Shown piece after piece: positions 32,039 to 43,970 of a DNA stretch of 64,000 nt. Every line of letters starts with the position of its first letter. Positions within the stretch are counted from its first letter, which is position 1. This DNA comes from Strigamia acuminata (lineage: Eukaryota; Arthropoda; Chilopoda; Geophilomorpha; Linotaeniidae): assembly GCA_949358305.1 (NCBI GenBank), contig OX442320.1, positions 6,092,259 through 6,156,258 of the forward strand, in the 5' to 3' direction. The notes under the pieces were generated by a model. It had not been told where the DNA came from. It did no database searches and saw nothing but the letters and a program-made list of their open reading frames with translations. A program made the translations under genes and the position numbers.

Positions 32039-34755
32039 CAACCACTGCGGGGGGATGACGACGACCGTCAGGACGACGCGCTGACGGTCCGCTAAGCGGT
32101 CGAACCCCCTCGATGTCTGCAGTTGGACGGAGTTGTGATTAAAGGGCTCGACAAAATGCCTCGATAAATGCCTCATCTCTCTTCCTGAGTGTTTGGATTA
32201 AAACGTTTGTTTGGATGGAGCGAGGATGGATCTGATTAAAAAGAGCGAATTGCTAGTTGTAGTTTTAACTCACATTGAATGAGCATTTGGGTGCAAAGTT
32301 CCACATTTAACGAGAGGATTTTTTGAGGGAATCTTAGCTTTAATTGTGCAAATTCACGTTGAATCATTAATAATGGAGTTTTTGACGTTTTCGTTTGGTT
32401 TTCTCTCGCAGTGCTTGATGTTTTCGCTTGTTTTCTACGAGTTTTCTATCCACATGGCAGTATTAATTGTTTTTATACCCGTTTTTTTAATTTATTTATT
32501 CAATGCTCATCAGTACGAAGATGCGAAACTTTTACCAAGTGTTAAGTCGGATTTCCTCGTTTGTTTTTTGCACTTTTGTTTGTATATGAAGTGACTAAGG
32601 TGTATTTTTTTGTGGTAAAAAAAAAAGTATTCATGCCTTTTTAACATTTTGTACATATCTTGAACAAGTACGTAATACTAAGCTAGTGTGGTGGTAATTT
32701 TTCCATTTGTAACGTGTTGTAATCGCATTAATTCTGGTAAATTTTTGCCTCCAAGTACCTGTAATAGCACACTGCATAGCGACTCTGAACTTAAGACAAA
32801 ATGTAATTTTTTTAATTTTTGTTTTTTGTTTTTGTGTGCCAAATAATTTTGTGTGGGATTTTTTATTTCTATGAACAGAACTAAGTTATTTGTAGCTCAT
32901 TCAATGTATACGCCATTAGGACTCTTGCTTTCATGAGCTTCATCAAGTGCTAACAAGTATTAAGAGATTTATATCCGCTTATGCCTCTAGTCTTGACATT
33001 TTTGCGCATTTTGAATGTCATTTCAGGGATTGAAATAAAAAGAAAGAAAAGACAAACACAAAAGAATAGTAATTTACAATATAGTGCTTCAGCTTCTATT
33101 TTAAAAAAGATTTTTCTCAATTTTTGAGTTAGGCCTATTTTAATTTTTTTTTCTGTGCCTAGTGTTTATATATCATCTAATGTACATATTACGCTTACTG
33201 TACAAAACGTTGCAGTTCTAACTTCCTTTTTGGGCATACAACAAAGAGAATATAAATTTGGTATAATATAAAATGAGTTGTGGATAAAAATATAGCACAT
33301 TGTGAGTTCTAACAAAAAGTGTGTGCTGTGCCTATAATTTGTGATGATGTGCTGCATGTTGTGTAAAACTGAAATTATTCAATAGATTCTAAATCATGCT
33401 GAAATTGTAAAAGGAAAAAGGTCAAATTGCACAAATTACATATCAAGATAAAGCGTGCATTTGCTTCCTATGTTGCCTGAAAAAAATAATCAAATTGTAA
33501 TTACTTAATGTCAAAACTTTTTTCTGTATTTCCTCTTTGCTTTATTGCATTTTCCAGAGAGTTTTCATGTGATGTCAACTTTTTCATCCTGTGCATGGCA
33601 ATATTTTGATTTTTCTCAAAAATCATAGCTTAGTTTTTAAAAAAAAAAATAATAATTAATTTTTTTTTTTAAAAATAATTTGAAATCAATTTGTACATAA
33701 ATATCAATTTGTTCCAGATGAGAGTAGAACTTGAAAGATAATTTATTAAGACGAAAACAAGGGCGTAATATCATTTGTATAACGTATCATTTATTTTCCG
33801 CCTAAATCAATTGTAATATATTCTACTTGTTGGCTTATATCAGGAACTAATCAAAGTGCCATCAGAGATGATGCTTTTTTGGCATTATGTTCAATAATTA
33901 TGTATTATATTTACATTATAATGACAAAATTATAAACACGTATATTATAAATATTAGATTATAATGCATATTAAGGGCAATGTGTGAGTTGTATGGTCCT
34001 GTGTTGATCTCACTGGTGAAAGTTTGTTGCAAACAAATAATAATTTAGCAGCCAATTGTATATCATTTTTTAATCATTAGTGTATCATTTTGTGATTGTA
34101 GACAAATAAAATATGGAATTAAACTTGTGTGGACGCATTTACTAATAATAAAAAAACATAAATTTGGGTTTGAATTTTAATTAAATGAACAAGACACAGA
34201 AATAGCAAATTTTGACATTCTATAATTTAGTACTTCAATATTTGCATGTACATAATAAGTATATTTACATTTAACAGCTAGATGCTGCATAGTACTTCAA
34301 TATTTGCATGTGTACAAGTGTATATTCACATTTAGCAGCTAGTACTTCAATATTTACATGTGTACAATATATTTAACGGTTAGATATTCCATAAAAACAT
34401 ATATAATAGAAAGATTTCTTATGTACAGATGACCATTTGCACTTGCTGTCATCACTTTTGTTTATTTCTTAAAATACATTGCATAAGCAAAAACAAACAA
34501 ATATCAACAAACCTGCTGAAGAATTTTCTGTCTAAAAGATTTAGATTTTTGGTTCTTGCTCTGCTTGACCGTTTCATGAGTTTTCTTTCCCATTGGCAAT
34601 CGCTCGCTGCGAATTACAATCGTGTTCTATCACTCTTTCTGGCTATTGGTCGAAAAGGAGCGTTGGAGGCGGAGCCTGTGCACGACCCAACCTCTTTTCC
34701 AGCTCTTGCCAGCATCCGTCACGATCACGTAAGATACATCGGTTCATCTTTGGGC
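32039..34755 (+). other. TMEM132 long 3' UTR and upstream region of TBX1/10
   Basis: AT-rich, without a coding-like frame. Possible poly(A) signals are AATAAA near 33026 and near 34105. TGTACATA (Pumilio UGUANAUA) occurs at 32650, 33181 and 33692, suggesting one long regulated 3' UTR. The last part, from about 34560, is more GC-balanced and probably the TBX1/10 promoter or leader. Confidence 0.45.
34228..34375. repeat. Three imperfect copies with ATTTGCAT-type octamers
   Basis: The string tagtacttcaatatttgcatgt recurs three times (last copy tttacatg), each followed by a tacatttagcagcta-type segment. Two copies contain atttgcat, a POU-factor octamer half. It lies about 400 bp before the TBX1/10 start codon. 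Confidence 0.7.
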
Positions 34756-37700
34756 ATGCGCCGACGCCAGCTGCAAGAAAACGACAGCGAGTGCGGTTGC
34801 TCGTCGCCTTTTCCTCGATCAATCGGCTTCAGCATCGCGGCACTGATGGGTGAACCTTCTCCGCACGACTCGTTCGTCGGTTCCACGAATACGGGATTAG
34901 GTCGGGACTGTTGTTACGATTGGGGCCCGCCTTACGAGACGCCACAACTTGTCAAAGACATGGAAGGTAAGGCAACTTTTTTTTATTATTTATTCTTCAA
35001 AACTTGATTTAATATTTTAACATTTTTATACAAAAAAGAACTCTTTCAGCTTGTCTTCTCAATGCCAGCAGAGTGACTGTTGTGCACGATTTAAGTGGAC
35101 AATTCAGCGAGCACCACCAGACACAAAATTCCCATCGAACAATTTCCAAAGAAAGGTTGATTCAAGGCAAAAATATGGACGGAAATAATGGTGATGAGGA
35201 TCACAATAAAAGTCCGAATAACGGTACATCCGCATCTCCACATTCGGCGCCGAAGAAACCCATGCACCCTAAACTCGTGGGTGTGACTATTTCTCTCGAA
35301 ATGAAAGCGCTGTGGGATGAATTCAATGAACTGGGAACCGAGATGATAGTCACTAAAGCCGGAAGGTAACGATTCATGTTTCGGAAAAGAATACTTTTCG
35401 AACAAAATGCTATAAGTTTAATCGGGCCGCCTCCAGGTCTATCAGTGCCCTGTGCGATATTTTTATGCGGCCCATTGTACAATAGACGCGTACAATCTTA
35501 AAGGCCACAAATTATTTAACCCCCATTTTGACTAGATTTTCGACCCTAAAGGGGGTTTATTTCCCCCCCCCATCCAAACTCCCCAAGTAAACTAAAGGAC
35601 CCCCTAACTGTAATATCCCCTAATATTTATTTCTTTGATTGCGCTGATTTTCTTGATTTTCTTGATTTCGGGAGATCGCGTGCTCGACAGAAATTTTAAT
35701 TTTAAGGCCGTTCAAAGTTGAAATCAGATTTCCTTGATTTCTGAAAATCACGAAATACGCGATTTCGGAAATCCATTTAATATTGAACGCACCCAATGTT
35801 TTCAACTAGTCGGGAATTTGGGACCCCCTCTAACTTCTAGCGCAGTGCGATTGGACCGCTCTACCGTGCCTTAAACTGACTTAACCTAACCTAACCTAAC
35901 CTAACCTAACCTAATCTAACCTATCCTAGATATTGTAGAATTCTTTATTTGAAATATAATTTAGAAGTTTTAGTTGCATTATTTGTCTATGTCACAACGA
36001 AGTGTGCTTACGGTGGCGGCCTAATGGGAAATCCAGCCGGGGAACTGTGCTGGCGCATATCTTATTACATTTTTAAATATTATTCCATCTGTTTGTGACC
36101 AAGTGCTTAGAATTGATCTGGAAGTGATGAAGTAGTTTTTTTTTATTTGTTTATTTTTTTCAACTGAGATAAGAAAAAAAAAGTTCTCAAGATCTGGTGT
36201 GGTCTGTTTAGCACACTTGACAAAGTGCCTGCTGGGATAATGTTTAGTTAACACACTTGTCTGTGAGCCTGTTAGCTATATGATTACATTTCTGCTGATA
36301 TGATTATTTCAACCAAAACATCCCTTCTCTGAGCTCTCACCTCCCACATTTTTTTCTTCTTGATGAAAAATTGTGAGGTGAAATTGATGAGGCAGATGGG
36401 TGTTTGCAAGAGGAATTTTTCCTAATGAAGGGTGAAAGCTCGTCTTTTCAAATGCCTCATTAGCACTAAGTCATATTGCCAGTTGTCCCCTATATACTGT
36501 ATTAAATTTTTTTTTAAATATTTAAATTACTTTTTCCCTGTTTGATTAATAATTTTAACTTTTAGACGTATGTTTCCAACGTTTCAAGTTAAAATTTTTG
36601 GAATGGATTCGATGGCTGATTATATTGTCATGATGGATTTTGTACCCGTAGATGACAAACGATACCGTTACGCATTTCATAGGTAAACTTTCCTTTTTCC
36701 TCCGTATATATCAACGACGGCAGTGGCGGTTTTGGCATCTCTGATGTGGGAGGGGCCTCTGCCCCCCCCCACTCACTAAAAAGGAATTCACATTTTACTG
36801 ATTGACGTCCAGTGGCGGACTGGGTCTAAAAATATTGGTTGTCAAGAGACAACGGAGCCTACTTCTATTATAGAAAATCTGGGGTCTTACAGGGGCCCCT
36901 AAAAGCGGCTTTATGGGCTGTGGGGCCCGTAGGTTCTCTGTGTTTGTATTTTATATCATGAATGGTGTCCAAACGCCCTATGGTCCTCCCCTGGCCGTGA
37001 GGCGACCGACCGCCACTCACAAATGTTTGAGAAATTGTTTGTGTGGGGCCCTTCTCCTGCGAGAACTGCGAGAACCAATATACATCCGCCTCTGCCGTGT
37101 GTTCGATTTTAGTCTCGTTTAGTTTGGTTTAAAAATCTCGTGTTTTAGTTCAAGTTGGGTTGTCGCTGGCAAAGCCGATCCCAACATGCCGCCTCGAATC
37201 CACGTTCATCCCGATTCACCAGCCAAAGGTGGTCAGTGGATGAAACAAATGATTTCCTTCGACAAATTGAAACTTACAAATAACCAACTTGATGACAATG
37301 GACACGTGAGTCGATCTATTTGGCACAGTCCTTATAGAGAAGACATTTTTGGTGATGTAAATTTCTGTATTTATAAAAACAACAGATCATCCTCAACTCG
37401 ATGCATCGTTATCAACCCCGATGTCATGTGGTTTTCATCAACCCGAAGGGAGAAGACGCATCGCACACAGAGAACTTCAAAACTTTCGTTTTCCCCGAGA
37501 CGAAATTCACAGCGGTAACGGCCTATCAAAATCACCGGGTAAGTTGAATCGTGTTTTTAAAAGAAAAAAAAAATTGTTACCCCAAAATTTGGTATTCTTT
37601 TTTTTTTCTATTTTTATTTATTTATTTTATTATTATTTTTGTTTTAAATTTTGATCCACCTGCTGCGAAAGTGTTGAATCAACAAGAAGGCTTGGCCGGC

Positions 37701-40074
37701 CCCGGTGCGGGTCTGCTGACATGGCGCCGATGTTAATCCATAAATCTTTCTCGCGTGTTGGCGATGTTTGGTTTGGAGCCCAGTTGGTGGCCTGTTCACT
37801 TTCCCCTCAGCACGTGGTGAAATGTTGGTGCAAATTGCACAACTTGAACCGTATATTCCAAAGTTAGCCTAACGGATAAGTTTTAAATCGAAAAATAATA
37901 AAAAGGGAAAAATAGAAATGGCGGAATGCGTGCGGGGAACGACAAAACGGACAAATTGGAGGAAATTCTCGCGTGTGTAATTGCCAAACTGTAATTTTTA
38001 TTACCCATTCCCACTGGGATGCCAGCTGCAGGCATTGCTTTCCTCACTCGTCCGTCATCCGACTAAATCAGCCGGAAAAATGTTTTAGGTCTGTGGTCTA
38101 CTATGGAGCGTCGTTGCGAGGGACGAGTCGGGACGGTATCTCCCTCGCTGTCATTTCATTTGACGTTTTTAATGGGGAGGAACGGAATTACAGCACGAGT
38201 GAATCTGATACGATACCGGGATCATCTTTTTGCATCGTTATTTGTCCTTTTGCTATTTTTAACTCACAATTCCCGGTAATTTACTGGGTTTCCACGGCGC
38301 CACATACTTTCTTCTTTTTTTTTAGTTGTTTTTTTATTTTTTATTTTTTATTTTAAGTTTATATTTTTTTTATTAAATAGATAACTCAGTTGAAGATAGC
38401 GAGTAATCCATTTGCCAAAGGATTTCGTGATTGCGATCCTGATGAATGGTAATTATCACACTTTTAAGATCCTAAAATCCTAGTTTTCTCTGATTGTAGA
38501 TTTCTCTCAAAAAATACAAATTTCATTTAAAAAAATCAAAACTTTATTAAAATACTCAAAATTTCATCAAAAAATTCAAAGTTTTACATAAAATACTGAA
38601 AATTTCATCAAAAAATTCAAAATTTCACATAAAATCTTCAAAATTTCACATAAAATCTTCAAAATTTCACATAAAATCTTCAAAATTTCACATAAAATCA
38701 TCAAAATTTCACAAAATCTTCAAAATTTCACAAAATCTTCAAAATTTCACAAAATCTTCAAAATTTCACATAAAATCTTCAAAATTTCACATAAAATCTT
38801 CAAAATTTCATATATAAACTTCAAAATCTCATAAATCTATTCAATTTTTTTGAAAATGTTGACAAACTTCCAAAACCGGGACATTTTATCATCCCGAAGC
38901 TTCCTTTTGGCAGCAGCTTATTAAGGCTTCGTGGGACCAAGGGGACCCCATGAATATTCATAAACGACAACTTATCCTTAATCCGACCCTGCCTTTTGAT
39001 TTTGAGACACTGGGCAGGAGGCTGAATCTCAGAACGAGAAAACGAAGTCATGATCAAATGATCAAACATAAAAATCAGTAAAAATGTGGCAAAGGCCACT
39101 AGAAATCAAAGTGCATAGGGTCTACAAATTCTTCAAACGGCCCTGCCTATATTTGTTCTGCTAATTTATGTTAGCTTAGTTGCGATTCTTATAGCGTAAG
39201 TGTAAGAACCCCGGCACGAATTTATACTCTTTGGACGTTTGCTTGAACTTTTGGTGAAGGGATTTCTCGGCGTGTAATTTAGCAGTGACAAAGAGTTAAC
39301 ATGTTGTGTCTTGTTTTGAAAACGTAGGGGAAAAAAAAGTTGTTGATTTTGGATCCATTCACCATCCGGTGAAATAAAACGGTCGTAAAAATGGCTCCCG
39401 TATTGAGCCAGCCAGGAAGCTTCCCACCTACAGGCTTTTATAGCGTTTACACGGCAATTTGATTGCTTATTTGGACGTGTCGAGAAAAAAATGCTCTTAT
39501 TTACCTTTGCGTTTATCTTGAATTCAATGATTCCAGTGTAGTCGAAGTGTTAAACCATCTTCAACCCGTGCAGCGCATGCGCAACCATCACAGACCGAGT
39601 TCCGTTCAACAACTTCTAATTCCTTCAACCACGGCCTACGGAAACTGTCCCGTCAAAGACACGAAAAGTAAAAACGGAGATTTAAACATTTAATTTCGAA
39701 TGTAAATTTTTAATTCTGTTTTAATTCGTTATTCAGCCGATGACGACCAACACCAACAAGAAACCGGAAGTGGTTTGCTGCCCAGAATGATGAACCCGGG
39801 CCTGCACCCGCACGTGCAGCAATTTTCGGTAGTCGGCCAACCCTACACGGGCGATTTGTGCAATTACGGGCCCTTGTACGCCCATGATGGCGTCTACCCG
39901 AGTGCCAATTCCTACTCGTCTGTGAAATCTCGCGCACATGCCCAGTCTCCTTATTCCAGGTCACCTACTGCTGTGTATTCCAGTCCGCCTGGATATCATC
40001 AAGCATTCGGTGCGAGTAATGTATACGCTGCCACTAGAGGTCGTCCGAACTCTTACGAATACAATGCGAGATGA
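34756..40074 (+). CDS. TBX1: T-box transcription factor of the TBX1/10 class
   Basis: A nuclear sequence-specific regulator with a complete T-box. Exons 34756-34966, 35050-35365, 36566-36682, 37149-37305, 37386-37538, 38381-38448, 39537-39667 and 39737-40074 sum to 1491 nt (496 residues). Near the N terminus GFSIAALMG is an eh1-type Groucho-binding motif. The T-box runs from [20 protein letters not shown] through [33 protein letters not shown] and [20 protein letters not shown] to [12 protein letters not shown], wording typical of the TBX1/10 (Drosophila org-1) class. The C-terminal end (YSSPPGYHQ...SYEYNAR) resembles the vertebrate TBX1 tail (SYDYCPR). The ATG at 34756 is the first that fits; the frame is open further upstream, so a longer N terminus is possible. 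Confidence 0.9.
35881..35926. repeat. (CCTAA)n / (TTAGG)n telomere-like repeat
   Basis: About nine pentamers, two of them mutated, lie inside TBX1/10 intron 2. TTAGG is the telomere repeat of most arthropods, which gives a weak clue to lineage. The 40 bases before it (tagcgcagtgcgattggacc) resemble a tRNA A box. Confidence 0.8.
36811..37022. mobile_element. Candidate hAT-like miniature element
   Basis: cagtggcggactgggt at the left and an inverted relative (ccgccactca) at the right bound about 210 bp of locally GC-richer sequence in TBX1/10 intron 3. A second cagtggcgg start lies at 36720. CAGTGGCGG ends are common in hAT-type elements. I could not find a clean 8-bp target duplication, so this is tentative. 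Confidence 0.3.
38520..38830. repeat. 21-bp repeat in a TBX1/10 intron
   Basis: About 14 imperfect copies of aaaatcttcaaaatttcacat, with shortened copies in the middle. No function visible. Confidence 0.85.
38930..39146. mobile_element. Candidate transposon ends
   Basis: Two strings read on the minus strand as CAGGGTCGGATTAAG (38980-38995) and CAGGGCCGTTTGAAG (39131-39145), both resembling hAT-type termini and facing the same way. They may be the ends of two nested or successive small elements. No transposase is present. Confidence 0.3.
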
Positions 40075-42309
40075 ACTATACAGTTGGGGCTGTTTCTGTG
40101 ATTTCAACGAGGATTAACTGAATTGTTTTTTTTAAAAATTCTAGTTTTTTTGTTTTTATCTCTTTGTTTTCTCTTTTCTTAGATACTATTTACGGAAATT
40201 AAGTGTCTGGTTTATATTTAGGCCTTTAGCCAATGTTATTTCTATGCAACCGGCGAATAATTAATTTGATATTTAACTGGTGGAAACGAATTGGAGAAAT
40301 AAAAGAAAAATTACGAGTCAAACGCTTTTATCTTCATTAAAAACACTCGGATCTTGTCTGCAGCTGTCATCTTGAGTTCCTTTAATTAGGAAGGCGCCTT
40401 AGCATTCTTTATAGCAGCCTTAAAATAAATAAGAATAAAATTCAGAGTATGCGAAGTGTCACGAATATTTATTTGTGCGTTTCGGCCATTTTATCTTAAC
40501 AAGATAAGATGGAGGTGGAGTCGATTTGGGCCGCGCTGCGAATCATCAATCATGGAAGCGTCAAAAATGGCTTCAACGTTGGTCTTGCGCGCCACTAATT
40601 AGTCAATAATTTTTGCAGGGTGCATCCTTGTTGTCGTTAATTGCCACCACGAGTCCTCCTGAAGCGTGTCACGTTTGGTGACAGGATAACAGTGGAATTT
40701 AAATTTAGATTCCGCGCAACACACTCCATTAATCATGTCATTGACAAACGAAGTTTGAGCGATCAACGGCGCTTCGGTCTTTATTTCTTTTGTTTGAAAT
40801 TTTATTCTCGTGTTATTTTTTTCTCGCGTGTGAAAAATAAAAATAAAAACTTATTTATTTTCCGGTCTATATTTAGTTAAATTAATTATACGAACTGACA
40901 TGTTTAATTTAAAAAATGCAATTTGGTTGTTGGGTTTGAAAAGTGGCGTTTTCTCTTCGTTTCGATGTTTCTTTTGGATTTCGCCCAAAACATACATCTA
41001 GAAAGTATTACCAGCGATCACTTTCCCCTCGGCCCTCGCCAGCGGTTTGAATTGCAAAAGTATTCGAGTATATTTGAGCTGCGAGAAGCAGAAAACAGCG
41101 GGGATTCTTCCACGGCACGACAGGACAGCACTAGTGATATAGTGATTAGTGTGACCCCCATCTAGCGACAGAAGGGAACCTGCGATATCATTTGTCTTGT
41201 AAACTACAGACACTCGACGTTTTACGACTATTTTCTGAAATTTATAAATAAACTTCACGTGTAATTTGTTTGTTTATACCATGTGACAAAAAAATTAAAA
41301 CCATTTTCCTATCAGCTTGTAATTTCCTCGAGAATTTACAGCAAGTTGATAGCAATATTATGACTTGTTGAAACACTCCTGCCATCTTACATAAGCTCAT
41401 CTAAGGCTTTTAAATCTCTCTAATTCTCAGTGGATTTTCACATGAAAATTTATTTGCCAGCTGTTCCATTAGCCCTTTTGCAGTTTTTTTTATTTATTTT
41501 TTTTTAATTTTTTTTTGCTTTTCTTGTTTTAAGTTTCACTGAGAGAATTTTTTGTGCATGCTTTAAGAGGATAATGTGTTGGTAGAATGTAAAAGTTTTC
41601 AATTACAAGGTGAGGTTTATTTTTGAGTGAAACAGTGCACTAATATTGATGCAGCATCCCTGTCCAAGTCAAAGTGATAAATGGCCACTAGGAATGCAAG
41701 TGAGGACAGACAAATCCGATCTGGGCAGTGGGTGTACAGTGAACTTGTGCTAAGAGTAAAGTAATTTACAAACAAACTGCCGGGGAAAGGGACGCGGATT
41801 TGGGAAGCTGGAGCTGTTGGTAACACACATATACGTCATCCATAAGACCCAGAGGTCACTGGGATTTGGAAGCGCATCCTGTGGGTGGTGAGACATCAAT
41901 ATGAATAGGTGTGTTGACAGCTAAAGTTAATCCTGCTGTTATTCCACTAAGGAAAATATTGCCATAAGACAAGCAAACCTATAGACAGATGTGTGTCTTT
42001 ATGTCTTCACTTTATTACAGAAGAAAGTCTTCTTTTTTCTTTATAGTTTTTCGGTTGTATTTAATGCTTTTATTTAAATTAAGATGCATGAATTAGTATT
42101 AAATCAGCGCAGTTATATCTTTTGCAAATAATAAATCAATGGTATAAGTCTGAGATGGTTGGGACTTGGGAACAGTCGATAGGCCTATGGAATGTAGGCC
42201 TAAGGAAAGACTAGCGTATTTTATTTGTCATTTAAATCTTTTTAATAAAACACTAACGTGATACACATATGAAATAGAAATTTAAATGGTATAAATCATG
42301 TTTTTTATT

Positions 42310-42770
42310 AATCTGGTGAAAATATTCTTGGTCGAAAATAATCCTGGTCGAAAATAATCCTGGTCGAAAATAATCCTGGTCGAAAATAATCCTGGTCGAA
42401 AATAATCCTGGTCGAAAATAATCCTGGTCGAAAATAATCCTGGTCGAAAATAATCCTGGTCGAAAGAATTACTGATTGAAAGAATTACCGGTCGAAAGAA
42501 TTGCCGGTCGAAAGAATTGCCGGTCGAAAGAATTACCGGTTGAAAGAATTGCCGGTCGGAAGAATTACCGGTCGAAAAAATTACTGGTAAAAAGCTGATT
42601 AGAAGAATTGCCAATCGAAAGAATTACTGATAGAAAGAATTACCAATCGAAAGAATTAATGACCGAAGTAATTACCGGTTGAAATAATAACCTGTGAAAA
42701 TAATTACTGGTTGAAATAATTACTGGTCGAAATAATTACCGGTCGAAAATAATCCTGTCACAAATATTCC
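42310..42770. repeat. 16-bp minisatellite with two phases of divergence
   Basis: About nine exact copies of aataatcctggtcgaa are followed by about 18 drifting copies of aattaccggtcgaaag type. The sharp change from perfect to variable copies suggests recent expansion of the left part. Confidence 0.85.
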
Positions 42771-43169
42771 TCGTTGAAAGGAATCCAGGTCGAAAAAATT
42801 CGTATTGTATGTTGTGTTGTGTATATACAATTTCGTGTCTGGTGTGATCTGTATTTAGTTTCAAGACATGCATTCTTCGCAGCAATTTATTTGTCGAAAA
42901 GCTTTGGAATACAATCAACAGCATGGGTAGTAAGTGTCAAAAGAGACTAGACTTTTAAGTTTTCAAGTTGTAAATAAATGCCAACTCTAATCTCTGTCTC
43001 TGATCTTCGTTAATAATATAATTGCAAGATTCCTTCAGAAACACAGTCAACAAAATAAAAGCTTTCATTAGCAACCGTTGAATCTGTCAACTAGAAAGTA
43101 TATTTTTGTCGGATAATCTACGAATCTCCCAGTGCCAAGATAGGACATGATGGGAAATGTTGATGCGCA

Positions 43170-43177
43170 TGACGTCA
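43170..43177. promoter_or_regulatory. CRE (TGACGTCA)
   Basis: A perfect palindromic CREB/ATF site in the context gatgcgcatgacgtcattg, about 450 bp before the ACADS start codon and 170 bp before a possible small ORF. The preceding gcgcat is an NRF1-type half site, common in promoters of mitochondrial genes. Confidence 0.5.
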
Positions 43178-43339
43178 TTGCATTGGCAAAGCTGTCGACA
43201 GGTCGTAACTACGGATGCAATTTTGCCGGCTTTAGTTGGCGCGTTATTACTCTGTACGTATAAACAACACGACTGGCCTCATAGTTTTCTTATTTGGAAT
43301 TTTCGAGCTGCCAAAATACGTGCTTGGAATTATTAGCTG

Positions 43340-43525
43340 ATGAAAAGCTGCGACGGAGAAATTACAAGTGTAGTTACTTTGCTAAAAGAAGTGCAAATAC
43401 CAAGAGAAATGGTCGAAGACAAACGTGTTTACAATTCTGTAATGGATCTGAAGTTGAATTATATGTTATTGATTAAATTTTCAATATTTATTTTTTTTTT
43501 GCTAGAAAATAATACATTTGTGTGA
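43340..43525 (+). CDS. Possible small protein, 61 residues, unidentified
   Basis: The ATG at 43340 opens a frame whose first 38 residues (MKSCDGEITSVVTLLKEVQIPR...) look like real helical protein, with a balanced mix of charged and hydrophobic residues; the last 20 residues are hydrophobic and T-rich in DNA and may be intron read-through. It ends 100 bp before the ACADS ATG. It could be a first exon of something else or chance. I recognise no family. Confidence 0.25.
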   Translation: MKSCDGEITSVVTLLKEVQIPREMVEDKRVYNSVMDLKLNYMLLIKFSIFIFFLLENNTFV

Positions 43526-43624
43526 GTTTTGTTTGTTCAATTTTTTATCTTGCATGGAACTGTGGGATGTTTTTCTACGAGCGCCGCTTAGGGCCAAAAA
43601 TTAGAAGCTTAAATATTTTTAAAA

Positions 43625-43937
43625 ATGGCCGCGCTGTGCTACTTACTCCGGCAAGCTAAGTTTACATATAAAACACCTTCAACTGTGTTTGGAAAAACAA
43701 AATTATTCAAAAATGGTAAATGAGCAAGGGTTTATTTGATTTTTTATAATATTTTTTTCTAAATATTTAATTTTGTTTCGATTTTTTCAAGGTTTTCACA
43801 AGAGTTTGGTCGAGTTGCCCGAAACGCACGAAATGCTGCGACAGACATGCAGAAGTTTTACAGAAAACGAATTAAAACCAATTGCTGGCAAACTGGACAA
43901 GGAACACACCTTTCCCAAAAACCAGGTGATAAAAAAA

Positions 43938-43970
<33 letters not shown>

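Larger units (their letters stand above)
40075..43339. other. Intergenic region between TBX1/10 and ACADS
   Basis: TBX1/10 3' UTR (AATAAA near 40298), then AT-rich non-coding sequence. No gene recognised. It contains a 16-bp minisatellite (42310-42770) and, close to its right end, a CRE. Confidence 0.5.

Noticed and set aside
31492-32176. Minus-strand ORFs opposite the TMEM132 cytoplasmic tail
   Set aside because: Shadow frames of a GC-rich exon; the plus frame has the transmembrane helix and the conserved tail.
35417-35467. gggccgc ... gcggccc inverted repeat in TBX1/10 intron 2
   Set aside because: Only 7 bp of pairing and no flanking duplication; too weak to call an element.
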